Shown here one piece after another: positions 22,135-33,699 of a stretch of DNA of 64,000 nt. This DNA is from Rapana venosa. Its lineage: Eukaryota > Mollusca > Gastropoda > Neogastropoda > Muricidae. The stretch is taken from NCBI GenBank assembly GCA_028751875.1, contig CM054155.1:54503018-54567017 (forward strand), given 5' to 3'. Position 1 is the first letter of the stretch; every line of letters starts with the position of its first letter. Under the pieces are notes generated by a model. That model did no database searches. It was not told where the DNA came from and saw only the letters and a program-made list of their open reading frames with translations. Both the position numbers and the translations under genes were made by a program.

Positions 22135-22397
22135 CAACATATTTTAAGGTCGTAGGGGTGCGAGGCGCCAGAGACCGCACTTCTCAAGCGGCCGGCATAT
22201 TGACTCTCCCTCGCGGTTTTAACTCCCCTGACCCTACAGAGACAGGTACCCATTTATTGCGGGGTGAACTGGGAGAACTGTACTGAAGCCAAGGCGCGCA
22301 AACGGTCACTCATCCGAGTGGTAACCACGATCGACGCTGCTTTACTTGGCTTGGGCAAAGCAAATGCTCCGACCACTGAGCTATCCCGTTCCCAACT
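22135..22397 (-). mobile_element. SINE with joint tRNA/5S rRNA head, copy 1
   Basis: The minus strand starts GGGAACGGGATAGCTCAGTG (tRNA-like A box). About 25 bases later it continues into a 45-base stretch (22349-22303) resembling the internal control region of 5S rRNA, with AAGCAGCGTCGA and CACTCGGATGAGTGACCG. The body and 3' part match the copy at 23723-24019 throughout. Confidence 0.75.
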
Positions 22398-22399
22398 AA

Positions 22400-23130
22400 A
22401 AGAATACAACCCCTAAAATACAATACATTGAAGCTTCCGAAGCATAAAAAACATTTCTCTACAACTGCTTATTTTCTAAGCTGCCAGTTAAATGTGGAAA
22501 AAAGTGAGCAGAGCCGTAAATCTAGTTGCTGGCAGAAACAAACTGAAACATACAAGAGTTTGGATCACAGCTTACATTGCAATAACTTACGATAATAAAG
22601 AACTTTATAGATAGACCCAAAATAATCTCAAAATATCAGTTTACAAACCCGTCTCCTGTACTGGAATCTTAACCTTGAAATCAAAGAAAGAGCCAGGTTT
22701 AAATGTGTTCCAGGAGCCAGTCTCTAAGGTAGTACTGGTGTTATTCCTAGCTCTGTTTTAAAGACAACAAACATTTCTTACCACATCCTCCTGTGTGCAG
22801 AACCAAGACTAAATCTGTAACGAGAAATACTCGTATGAGGTAGTGTCGCCACATGTCAACCTCCTTGCAACGTAGATGATCTGCGTTTACATCTTGAAGA
22901 AGCTGTAGTCATAGTTTGAGAAAAGGCACAATTTTACGTCAATGAAATGACGTCTTTTTAGTCGGTCCAAGCGTGATGCTAAGCAGCATAAGGCCTAAGC
23001 AAAAGGTTTGATGTGACAACTTTGTTTTTCTTCATTTTTGTTCGTCTATTCTTTTTACATTAATTATCAAATACATGTTAAAGATATGATTAAAGAAAGT
23101 GAATTGAAAAAAAAAGATCGAAAATCATTT
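22400..23130. other. No recognisable feature
   Basis: AT-rich spacer with only short open frames. No RNA or repeat signature is evident apart from the microsatellites that follow. Confidence 0.5.
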
Positions 23131-23136
23131 GGGTGC

Positions 23137-23162
23137 ATGATGATGATGATGATGATGATGAT

Positions 23163-23211
<49 letters not shown>

Positions 23212-23213
23212 AA

Positions 23214-23260
<47 letters not shown>

Positions 23261-23262
23261 TA
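23137..23262 (+). repeat. (GAT)n then (ATA)n microsatellites
   Basis: GAT units run to about 23212 and pass into ATA units. The ATA tract is the (ATT)n tail of the minus-strand L2-like copy that starts at 23213. Confidence 0.9.
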
Positions 23263-23379
23263 ATAATAAATGGAATTTATATAGCGCTATATCTTGCAGA
23301 GACAAACCAAGCGCTTGCATTCAACTCCTTACAGTCATTCAACCAGTAACAACTAATAGTTCCAACATGACCAAATGTG

Positions 23380-23480
23380 CACGCACGCACGCACGCACAC
23401 ACCTACACACACACACGCGCGCGCGCACACACACCCACGCACACGCACGCACGCACGCACACACACATACACATACACAC
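23380..23480 (+). repeat. AC/GC-rich dinucleotide tract in the L2-like 3' UTR
   Basis: Alternating purine-pyrimidine sequence (CACACGCGCG, CACACA) lies about 88 bases from the end of the coding part. This is the same place as the (TG)n tract of the other copies. Confidence 0.9.
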
Positions 23481-23710
23481 AAAGGTCACGCACCCTGGCA
23501 GGGCGATAGAATCTCGGCTGTTGAAGGCATGGAAAAGTTATGAGATGAAGCAGGAGAAGGAAATTTTAGGCTTGAAATAAATGTCTTGAGACTGGATTTA
23601 AAAGTGTCATAAAAAGGCTTTAGGCAAAGAGAGAGAGGGAGGTCATTCCAGATCGTTGGACCAGAAAAAGAGAAAGAGCAAACCGTGGTGGACGGTGGAT
23701 TGCTTCAATC

Positions 23711-24031
23711 TAGGTATTTTAAGGGGACGGGATAGCTCAGTGGTCGGAGCACTCGCTTTCCCCCAGCCAAGTTAAGCAGCGTCGAGCGTGGCTACCACTT
23801 GGATGGGTGACCGTTTGCGCGCCTTGGCTTCAGTACAGTTCCCCCAGTACACCCAGCTGTAAATGGGTACCTGCCCTCTTTAGGGTCAGGGACGGTAAAG
23901 CAGCGAGGGAGAGGAGATGGGCGCCGCCCTCAATATGCTGGCCCTAGAGAAGTGAGGTCTCTGACGCCTCGCTCCCCTACGACCTTATAGGTTATGGGAC
24001 TCCTTTACCTTTTACCTTTTAGGTATTTTAA
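23711..24031 (+). mobile_element. SINE with joint tRNA/5S rRNA head, copy 2, with target duplication
   Basis: A body of about 297 bases (23723-24019) is bounded by a perfect 12-base direct repeat, TAGGTATTTTAA, at 23711-23722 and 24020-24031. This is a target-site duplication in the L2-like C-terminal coding sequence. The head has the A box TAGCTCAGTGG (23733-23743). The 5S-like block at 23769-23813 follows (AAGTTAAGCAGCGTCG, ACTTGGATGGGTGACCG), and the end is a pyrimidine-rich TTTACC repeat. Polymerase III transcription and L1/L2-type mobilisation are inferred from structure. Confidence 0.85.
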
Positions 24032-24716
24032 AGACAAGGTATCTGCAGCAGAGCCGAGAGAACAAGAAAAAGTGTACAAGTGAAGACTTTCACAGAGGTA
24101 GGAGGGTGCTATTTTGTAGAGACATTTGTAACAGAGGGTACTGATCTTATAGTTTACTCTCTGTGGCACAAGCAGCCCGTGGAGAGATCGCAAGAGAGAG
24201 GTAATGTGCTCAGATTTTTTTTAATTTCTGAGGACAAGTGGAGCTGCAGAGTTTTGTGTATGTTGACGGGAGTGGACTGATGATGCTAGCAGACCAGCCA
24301 AAAGAGTTTTGCAATAGTCCAGACGTAAAAGAATGGGAGAGGAAACGAGTTTGGATGTTGCATTTGTGGACACGTCCTTTCGAATTGCACTAATACGCCG
24401 TAATTGATAGTAGCATGGCTGGCAGGTCTGGGTGATAATTTTTTTGCACAGAGAGTGTGTTGTCAATATTGACCCCTAAATACTTCACAGCAGTGGATAG
24501 AGGGACTGTTGCATTGCCAAATTGTATTGAAGCTGTTGTAATGGAAGAGAGTTTGTGTTTGGTCCCTATAAGTATGGTTTCCGTTTTATCTGCATTTAGC
24601 TGTAACTTGTTCTGTATCATCCATTTTTGGATATCTTGAAAGCAGTGGCCCATATTTGTCAAGAGAGAATGCAGATTTTCAGAAGTGTTGCTGCTTAGAA
24701 TCTGAGTCATCTGCAT
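24032..24716 (-). pseudogene. L2-like ORF2, RT 3' part and C-terminus
   Basis: Minus-strand frames read MIQNKLQLNADKTETILIGT and VPLSTAVKYLGVNIDNTLSV. LASSVHSRQHTQNSAAPLVL and SLHGLLVPQRVNYKIS follow. These match copies 1 and 2 in order. The frame changes at least twice. Confidence 0.75.
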
Positions 24717-24719
24717 AAA

Positions 24720-25130
24720 AATGATGGTTGATCTGATGATGGTTAATTATGTGTAACAGTGGAGCAGTGTAGAGGGTGAAAAGAACAGGTCCCAGAACAG
24801 ATCCCTGCGGAACTCCACACTCCAGTCTGGCAGGTACTGACTGAATCTTGTTTACTGCGACTGTCTGAAATTGGTTGGTAAGGTATGAAGTAAACCAGAC
24901 AAGGACTGTTCCAGTAACCCCAAACGTTTTTTGAAGACGGGAGAGAGGAATAGAGTGGTCAATAGTGTCAAAGGCTGCAGATAAGTCGAGTAGGGTGAGA
25001 AGGGAGATTTTCCATGAGTCAGAAGCGAGTAGAAGTGTGTTTAAGGTGTGGAAAATGGTAGTTCCAGTGCTGTGGTTGACGCGATAGGCAGACTGAAAAG
25101 CAAGATTTGTTTACGAAGAAGCTGTTTGTT
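24720..25130 (-). pseudogene. L2-like RT core
   Basis: On the minus strand the region reads LLDLSAAFDTIDHS (about 24960-25000) and then SRLQKTFGV. FTSYLTNQFQTVAVNKIQS and ECGVPQGSVLGPVLF (about 24785-24830) follow. Motifs A and B are preserved in a nearly continuous frame without a start codon. The YADD block falls in the gap before 24716 and is not clear. Confidence 0.7.
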
Positions 25131-25154
25131 TATTTCAGTTTTTGTTTTTCGCCA

Positions 25155-25704
25155 TTACAGCTCTAGTTGTCGCCGTTTGTGTTTTGCGACCAGGATGTCA
25201 CAGAGATGTTCAGTAGGAGGAGTATGTTCATCAAGGAGTTGGCTGAGGACAGAATTGTAGTGTTCAGAAGGGTAAGTATGGTCAGGGGTTTGTGACAGGC
25301 GTTCAACAGCTTGTGAAAGAACAGCTTGAATATCTATGGCCTTGACGTTGCAACGAGTAATGCACTTCTTCTTTCTGATTGGTTTTGCAATGTTGAGAAA
25401 GAAAAGAATGGAAGAATGATCGGAGAGCAGTTCGTCAGTGATAGATACAGACTGAGATGTGACTAGACCTTGTGAAACATCGGTAGTATGCCAGTTGTAA
25501 AATGTGACCTGATCTGTGTGTTGGTTTGTTTGCCAGCTTGGAAAGACAGTGATTTGACAAAGAAAGAGAAAGACGCTTGACATCAAGTGATGACTGATTG
25601 TCGAAGTGGAAGTTAAAGTCTCTAAGAATGATAAGTTTTTTGGGAGAGTTGCTGTAATGATCAAAGAGGGACTGAAACTCTTGGTGGAAAACTGAAGATG
25701 TCAA
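25155..25704 (-). pseudogene. L2-like endonuclease C-terminal half and linker
   Basis: Two overlapping frames carry PKKLIILRDFNFHFDN (the GDFN block, with R for G) and CLSKLANKPTHRSGHILQLA. The SDH-type block LLSDHSSILFFLNI follows, and then a linker (KAIDIQAVLSQAVERLSQTP). The remaining N-terminal endonuclease sequence extends to about 26040 in broken frames. Confidence 0.7.
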
Positions 25705-26097
25705 ATTGTTTCTACGGTTGGGAGGCGGACGGTAAAGGCAACAGCAAGTAACAGAGTGGCCAGGTAAGGTGAGGTTGAGTTCACAGACTTCGAAAGATTC
25801 GGGTGAAAAAGGAAGGGAGGGGCAGAAAGAAAGAAAGATGCCACCTCCACGGGAAAGGGAGAGTCGGGAGAAAGAGTTTTGTAGCTAGTTGGAGTCAGCT
25901 GTTTATCTTTGATTCATGGCCTAGTGGTTTTAGCCAAGTTTCTGTAAGAAAATTTACAACTATGTTGTGTTCAGAAATAAAATCAGAAATCAAATGACAG
26001 ATGTTGAGCCAGTCCAAAGAAGACGAAGGATTACAAAAATAAGATTCACCAAAAAAGAATTGAAAAGTTCATCAATCAAAAAAAAAAAAAAAACACC

Positions 26098-26267
26098 GGG
26101 TGAAAGGGTGGCGCAGCGCTAAGTGGCGACGCGTTCTCCCCCTCTCCCCGGGGAGAGCAGCCCGAATTTCACGGAGAGAAATCTGCCGTGACTTAAAGTG
26201 GTATGAAATAAAATCTGAGTGCTTTGATTTGTTGCTTTACAAGATTCAGCGCTATTAAATCCTACAT
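26098..26267 (+). mobile_element. SINE with tRNA-like head and L2-like tail (cut by gap)
   Basis: The sequence GGGTGGCGCAGCGCTAAGTG resembles a tRNA A box. An AGCCCGAATTTCACGG block follows at about B-box distance. The last 55 bases (26213-26267, GTGCTTTGATTTGT, ACAAGATTCAGCGCTATTAA) match the 3' end of the L2-like family in the window. Sharing a LINE 3' end is how many SINEs recruit the partner LINE's reverse transcriptase. The N gap truncates it. Confidence 0.55.
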
Positions 26268-26767
26268 NNNNNNNNNNNNNNNNNNNNNNNNNNNNNNNNN
26301 NNNNNNNNNNNNNNNNNNNNNNNNNNNNNNNNNNNNNNNNNNNNNNNNNNNNNNNNNNNNNNNNNNNNNNNNNNNNNNNNNNNNNNNNNNNNNNNNNNNN
26401 NNNNNNNNNNNNNNNNNNNNNNNNNNNNNNNNNNNNNNNNNNNNNNNNNNNNNNNNNNNNNNNNNNNNNNNNNNNNNNNNNNNNNNNNNNNNNNNNNNNN
26501 NNNNNNNNNNNNNNNNNNNNNNNNNNNNNNNNNNNNNNNNNNNNNNNNNNNNNNNNNNNNNNNNNNNNNNNNNNNNNNNNNNNNNNNNNNNNNNNNNNNN
26601 NNNNNNNNNNNNNNNNNNNNNNNNNNNNNNNNNNNNNNNNNNNNNNNNNNNNNNNNNNNNNNNNNNNNNNNNNNNNNNNNNNNNNNNNNNNNNNNNNNNN
26701 NNNNNNNNNNNNNNNNNNNNNNNNNNNNNNNNNNNNNNNNNNNNNNNNNNNNNNNNNNNNNNNNNNN
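26268..26767. other. Scaffold gap (500 N)
   Basis: Exactly 500 unknown bases, a fixed-size placeholder. I see no obvious overlap between the sequences on either side. Confidence 1.
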
Positions 26768-26991
26768 TCTCTATTAGGACGTTCAGTTGATTTGGAAGGA
26801 ATAGCAGTATTAGAAAAAAAAATAAATCACAAAAAACAAATTTTTCAACATCTCATATATTATAATGAAGTGTTACGAAATAAATTTACTGTACTTCGGC
26901 CTTGGGCCACTATACAAAATGTATTTTGGGAAGAGGGGTTGTAGACATCGTTACTGAAAAAAGCACATATAATCACACCAAATATCTTCTA

Positions 26992-27373
26992 GTTATCATC
27001 ATCCCCATCATCGTCTTCAGCATGTATATAATCATCGTCATCAGCATCTTCAGTACCTATAGCAGCAGCTTGAGCAAGTATATCAATATAACCATCATTA
27101 ACTTTCATTCTCTACGTCATCATCGTCAACCTCATATTCATCATCTACGCTACCATCATCTTCTTCAACCTGTATAGTTATTGTCACAATTATCGTCTCC
27201 ATTATCTACATCATTGTCATGATCATATTCATCATCTTAATCTTCAGTATATACATCATTGTCACCATCTTCATCTTGTCATTTTCATCATATTCACCGT
27301 CACCACTATCACATTCAACATCTAAACCATCGTTACCATCATCACCTTTAGCATCCGAATCACCACCACCACC

Positions 27374-27427
<54 letters not shown>

Positions 27428-27780
27428 TACATCAGCATCACCTTTAATATTTCCATCATCATCGACATCACCTTCCTAAACATCCACAGCATCATCGCAT
27501 TCCTTAAAACCTCCCACAAAAATAACAAAAAACAAACCCAAACAAGAGCAACAACAACAACAAAACCCTCGTCTTCCCCATCTGCATCGTTATCACCATG
27601 TTCATCAACTGCATCAATATTAATATCAATCCCATAAACACCTGCATAATTTTCCCATCATAATCCTGTACCTCCACATAACCATTTTCAACATCCATAT
27701 CATAATCTCTATCTTCAACATTTATCTAATTATCATCAACATCATTGACATCAATATATGTATCATCATCAGCCACACTG
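26992..27780 (+). repeat. Degenerate (ATC)n / (CAT)n domain
   Basis: About 790 bases are dominated by ATC/CAT trinucleotides with scattered substitutions. Cleaner runs are CCA and then TCA at 27360-27427. Open frames here only translate the repeat and are not genes. Confidence 0.85.
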
Positions 27781-27889
27781 AAATATCTGCATCATTCTTG
27801 GGAGAGAGAACTCTGAAGTGGTTTAAAGGTACTTCAGCCTTAATCCACAATACAACCAGTCAGGGGAATGGGTATGGTACTATAGGAAC

Positions 27890-28488
27890 ATGTTGCTAAA
27901 TTTTAAACATACACTGATCTAAAAAAGCCAAAATCACTAAAAGATCAAGACATTTTGAAAAGAAACTAGCATCGTGCAACATAAACATGTGCTTGACCCA
28001 GGGTGTAGTTTCAAGACATCTCGAGTGCACTATCGAAAGACAAAAAAATGAATAATAACAACCAATCAGCCAAGCTAACACAACAACCTCAATAACATAT
28101 ATTAAATGTAGACAATACATCTCTTTCTTCTACCGACTGCGTGGAAGACATATCGGGAGACACTGTGCATGTGGTGAATATTTGACATTTGCAGCAACAT
28201 AAGGATGGGAACTTTGGTTAAATTACCCAAGAATGTATTTCTAAGATTCGAATACATAGGACAACCAAAAAAAATGCTGTTCATCTTCAGTTATTGACAT
28301 ACAAAAAGGACAGTTTTTGTTTTGCGAGACTCGCTGTTTTGATGCACATTTGCATTTACTGGCAGGACGTTAAATCTTACTTGAGAAAGAGCAACCCTAA
28401 AACAGTAAGTATCAATATCATTAATACTTTTCTCTTTCAAAAGTTGTTTTAAATGATCTATAATCATTATATCTATTGCGATCTTCAA
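27890..28488 (-). pseudogene. LINE ORF2 C-terminal fragment
   Basis: Minus-strand frames read DTYCFRVALSQVRFNVLPVN, FFGCPMYSNLRNTFLG and then a hydrophobic tail. The order matches the Cys/His-knuckle C-terminus at 11780-12346 (RFRIGTLPLRS, LVCPKYTDLRSQ). It is 5'-truncated and broken by frameshifts. Its 5' edge meets the 3' end of an RTE-like element at about 28490. Confidence 0.6.
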
Positions 28489-28489
28489 T

Positions 28490-31400
28490 TGTGGAAAACC
28501 TCACTCACTCACTCACTCATCCATTGGTCGGGAAACGACCGTTGGGGTATCCGCCCGACGATGCAAGTTGGGACCTGCCGAATGTTCTGTCTTTGGCTGT
28601 TTCAGGAGGTTCTGGTACAGTGAGGCCGGTCCACTCCTTCAGTTTGGAATATCACTATTGGCGTGGGTCTCCCTGCTCACTTGCTCCTTCCACCCCCCTC
28701 ATGACTGTCCTTTTGCGACCAGGCCTGTTATGCTTTTGTGCTGACCACACCATCTTCAGTTCACTCCTCCGTTTGACTGTATCTGCAAATGGTTCTTGTG
28801 TGCCACGCCAGTGCCTCGACGCTATCCAGACGCATCATTGGTTTTCGCGGTCTCTGTAAGGTGATTTGCACATCCGCCTGAGGCACTTCATCACAAAAGG
28901 CTTGAATGCGACGTCTAAAATCACAGAAGTGTCCATGGCTTCACAGCTGTACAAAGGCAATGGATGTGACGAGTGCCTTGTAGAGTCTGACCTTAGTGTG
29001 GGTTCTGAGATCATGGTTTCTCCACACTTTCGCACAGCTTAGTCATGGAGGAGAGTGCCACAGCAAGTCTGATCTTCACCTCTTGTGTGCTGTTTCCGTG
29101 CCTCATTTGTGATGCACGTGCTCCAAGGTACCTTGAAACTCCACCTCCTCTACGAGTCTCGGCCACTCATCTTGATGCTGGAGGGAGTGGTCGGTTGTAG
29201 TAATACTGTTCTAGGATATTGCTCTTTTTACGTTGCTGATCTCCATACCATGGGCATTGGGCTGATGTTTCCAGTCTCTGGGTGGCAGTATCCTGGAGTT
29301 CTTCTTCACTCGGCCCATGAGATCAATACCGCTTCTGCGAATCCGAAGATTGCAGACTGGCCTACTCCTCCTATTGTGTTGTGGTCTAGAAGTCCAAGGA
29401 GGGCCTGCCTGCCATGGATGTTCACCAGGAACACGTTGAAAAGCAACGGGCGGATACGCAGACCCACGTCGAACTCCAACTGGAAGTCCCGGAAGAACCC
29501 CGATTTCTCCACCCCATTAGGACTGCACTGTGGACGTCATACAGCGCCGGATGCACTTGAATCAGGTCCTCGACGAAGCTATAGTCCTCATGACTTGCCA
29601 CAGAGCTTCCTTGTGCCAACACTCGGTCGAGAGGCCTTTTGAAGTCATGAAGTTGTCTTGTAGAGACTGTAGCGACTGTGAGATGCTTTCTCTATGAGCA
29701 TTTCTGATTGTTGAAGATCTGCTCAACAGTGCTTCGACTGGCTCTGAAACCTGCTGTTCTCTCGATAGGATTACTTCTGCTTGTGGTTTCAGTCCTGTTA
29801 AATGCCATGCGTAGCATAACGTTGCACTGGCATGGCTGTATCAGACGATTGTTCTGTAATTTTGGGCACTTCTTCAGGTCTCCGCTTCTTTGGCAGTGGA
29901 AACTATGACGGATTGGGGTCCACTGTTCAGATCGAGTGCCACTTTTTGCTGGTCCAGCATGCTTGGCACATGATGTTAATGCCTGATCATACTACTGGCT
30001 CCGTCTCTGATGAGCTCAGCCGGGATGTTTGTCAATCCTGGGTGACCTTGCCATCCCTTTCGGGATCTTACTGCTTCTTCTACCTCTCTCCTCACAGCAC
30101 GTGTGCTTTCAGGATCTGATGGTCTGGTTCTTGCTCGTTGAAGTTTGGTCGGAATAGCCTCAGCTGTAGTTGTACAGGTCTTCATGCAATATTTCCTGTC
30201 TGTCCCATCTCCTTCCTGATAGTGTGGCGCCTCGTCTGTAAAGGGACTCACCCCATCTTTTGTCTCACAATAAACGGAGGTCCTTATTTTGGGGCATGCT
30301 GGGACTTGTTAGTACCTTGATTGTCTGGTACGGAAACCCTCTTTGCGGTCTCCTATTCCCCATACAGCTTTCTCAACCTGTGTAGCTCTGTTCTGTACAT
30401 CCAGTTCCCAAATGCCTTCAAGTCATCTTCTTCTTGAATTGACCTGTTGACTATTCAATACTCTTCGGCCGTAATCGGTTTTTTGTTCTTCACTGGCTTT
30501 AAGCTCCCTACGTTGGTCGCACAGGCGTTCCACGATATCGCTGGTTACCCACGGTTTCGGCTCTTTTTCTCTCTTTCCCAAGGATCTGCCCAAGCGCATG
30601 ATGTCCTCCGATGGTCTTGTTGAAGGCTCAGTGAGGTTTGGTTGATGTCAATCGGGGGGGGCAGAGGAAATTCAAATCGGCAAAGTCTGCCTCCTCATCT
30701 CACACTATTAAAGATTGTCTTCCGAGCGCCATTACCGCGGTACCTCATATCTCTCTCCATGTTTCTTCACCGCAACGGGGATTTCCCTTCTCCACCCGTA
30801 GGTGCGGAGCAGCATTTAAGACCTCCCTTGACTTATCTCTTAAGTTTCACGCACTATCACACTAATCTCGTGGACTTAAAAAGCGCTCTTACATAAAGGT
30901 CTGGATTAATAATGATCATAAATGATTATCTGTCCACGAGTAGTGCAAAGATCAATGAAGTCTCCCTCTCCGCTACAAATATACTCCTTAATCTCTCGCT
31001 TGAATTTTTCAATATCTCATTATTTCTTCTCATCTTACATTATTAATTATTATTCATGAGAGTAAACATTATTTTAATTCGATGTCTTATTTGAGTTTTT
31101 CTCATTTCTTCTTAAAAAAGCCACTACACGTCTTCTCATTAAGGACAAAAGTTCTCCTATTAATACTTCGTAGAGCAAATCTAACTTGACAAACGGAATC
31201 ATCTGTTTCTTTAGAGATCTTGTGAGGAAATTGGATAGTTGAGTGTGGTGAGTAAATGATAAGTCACTAATAGACAAACACAAGACAGCAAAAAATGAAT
31301 CTAAAATAAGGGAAGTGAAATATCAAAACATCTGGAAACAGATTATAAAACAAGCGTGATGGTGTCAAGGTACTGAATACACTGAAGCTCTATTAATTCA

Positions 31401-32480
31401 GCAACAAAGATCTCTAGGTCTCTTATCTCTCTAAATGTCGACATCGATCGCTGTTCATCTGCGTCTTCACATTGATACTTAAGGCGGTCCATTCTTCGAA
31501 GAACAATCGATTTGTGGGGCGTCTCAGATGTAGATCCACTTCTGAGATGATAGCGTCTTTCCATACTGACAGATGCCACGTCGTTCTTCTACTTGATGTC
31601 TTGTGGGGATCATAAGGTGTGTGGATGTGAACCGGCATAAGCTTGTAGGACTGCTTTGCGAATTACAAAAGTATCTAAGACCGATCATAACATTAGTTTC
31701 CGTCACAATGCCAAAACACACGGCCAAACTGTCCCACGGCATTGGCTCATTAAGCGTCACAGTCCCATCTCTGCATTCCAAACACGCCCAGGACAACACA
31801 ACAGAGAAAGATCCTTTCGATATTGCGCACGCTGCGAGAGAATGATGGCCGACTCTCCAATCCTTCTCGCGTTAGAAACACAATCGATTTAGCAGCTTCT
31901 TTTCATCGCAATCTAGATCATGATGTTGGTAGCATAACGTGTACGATGGTCATCGTTTCATGTCTGGTTTACTGCGCCTCGCGAACACACAACCGCGCAG
32001 ATCAGTGCTCACCACTTGAGAATTAGGTGTAGTTATCACTCGCTGATGACACATCTAGTTAGCTAACATATCCTTGTACGATCAGAACTCCTAACTTCGT
32101 GTTAGATGTAGACTTTATGGCTTGCCGCCGTCGCCCTACTATACATGTCTTGTGATCTTCTTCTTGTATTTGTTTCGCAGCCGAATCGACCCAACGGACT
32201 TCGGACCAGTCCATGTATGTCCCATTCGTATCCTTTCCGACTTTCATGGGTTTGCTCTTGGAGCTTCCCACATCGTGCAAGTATAGGATGTTCCATGTAC
32301 CAATGATGGTCCTATTCTGCCGTAGTTTGAACTCGTTGTTGTTCAGCCGTTCCCAGTCACACTATTCTTCAACTGCTTCTCCTGTAACGCTACCAATGGA
32401 CAGGCCGCGTTCGTTGAGATCAACATTCTCCCTGCTGGCCGTCAACCGCACTCCGGCATGTTCACGCGTTCCTCTCTCGA
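28490..32480 (-). mobile_element. Third RTE-like LINE, heavily degraded
   Basis: This minus-strand copy belongs to the same subfamily as the plus-strand element at 55.6-58.7 kb. The 3' end at 28520-28640 matches the reverse complement of 58560-58690. RT and C-terminal phrases occupy 28640-30300. Endonuclease phrases occupy 31420-31640 (SSRRTTWHLSVWKD, aligned with SRRMTWHSPNGKI), 32060-32280 (DWSEVRWVDS) and about 32300 (TIIGTWN). Frames break every 60-90 codons. Some of this may be base-calling noise. Confidence 0.65.
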
Positions 32481-33699
32481 GTGTTATGTCCAGTAGGATA
32501 CTCCGCAGTCAGAGGTGTCCCTCTGCTAACTGTAACCCTGATACCTCTCGTGGAGGCAGTACTCAACCTGTCTCCAGTGCGGAGAGATCCCGACCCAGCG
32601 ACACATCACCCAGGCTATGTCGTTCTTGCAAGTAGCTCAACTTGGACACACGGCACATGCCGCGACGGCGCCGCGCGACCAAGCCATTCCCTGCCCGTCA
32701 ACGAAGAATCTTACCCTACAATGATGGAAACAACCACTCAATGTATCTAAAGCTGTCAACAAGTACAGCGTGCTATTACTCTAAAATAAGACGCAAAGTG
32801 ATCTACGCTTTAAAACCTTCTTCGCCCAACAGCCTTACTGTCTATACCTTCAAACAAAACTGACACTCCTCTCATTCGAGCCAACACAATTTTGTTACAT
32901 CCAACAAATCTCCCGAGTTTCTAGTCTCTCTCTTACAATACGCCAGAAATCTGATCACAATCACATATTATCTGAACTTACCTATCATTCTTATATCTCT
33001 CTCAGAACGCGTCCACGGAGCGAGTATTACTTCTTCTAAACCACTACGTACAACTCTCACAGCAACCAACTAACTCAGCCACATGCGCAGAAACACACCG
33101 ACACAACTCTACACACATACAATAGGATATCTTCGCACAATCGCCAATACAATCTATCCTGTGTTCTCTTTGGCGATTTCCTTCTTTATTCACTGTAACA
33201 CCCAGAATCTTTAACAGACTAACATATGTACTTTTTCTCCAAATGATCCAGCTGGTTCTAAACCACAAATTTTCGATCATAAAGAACACAGATTCTATCT
33301 ATTTTCTAGTGGGCGAGCCACGCTCAGAATAGCTTATTAAAACATCTACTGTATTAAGGCGTCAACACTTGATCTTACTCATCTTTCTGGACTCCACTTT
33401 ACTTCAGCTTGCGCAACACAGCTGACCTATTCTAGGTGCTCCGTCTTTGCGTTAGATTGTTCAGATCCTTTCTTCACGACTAGTGCCGCTACATCATTCT
33501 GTCGTAAAATTAAAACCCTAGATCTATCAACAACTATCTACAACATGCTAGTTTCTTAACCATAAAAAATCCATTTGTTCGTATTAGCCTTAGTAACTCC
33601 CTTTCCTAAAAACCACATGACTTGTTTTTTCATGGGATCTCTCATTTAATTTCATCTCCTTATGGCATCATATGCAAGATATACTAGACTGAAATGGGT

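Larger units (their letters stand above)
23213..26060 (-). mobile_element. L2/CR1-like LINE, copy 3 (longest)
   Basis: This minus-strand copy of about 2.8 kb includes endonuclease, RT, the C-terminal domain, a 3' UTR with an AC/GC-rich tract and the shared 3' end (AATGGAATTTATATAGCGCT on the plus strand next to the ATA tail). A SINE inserted later at 23711-24031. Frameshifts and stops are scattered, but the element is complete enough to act as the family reference in this window. Confidence 0.8.

Noticed and set aside
23090..23320. Histidine/leucine-rich small proteins
   Set aside because: They are direct translations of (GAT)n and (ATA)n repeats on both strands.
23769..23813. 5S rRNA gene
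   Set aside because: Only about 45 bases of the internal region are present, embedded in a SINE with a target duplication. Neither end of a 5S gene is there.
26268..26767. Open frames across the gaps
   Set aside because: They consist of unknown bases and carry no information.
28085..28284. Independent small Cys-containing gene
   Set aside because: Its blocks align in order with the LINE C-terminus at 11.8-12.3 kb, so it is a retroelement fragment.
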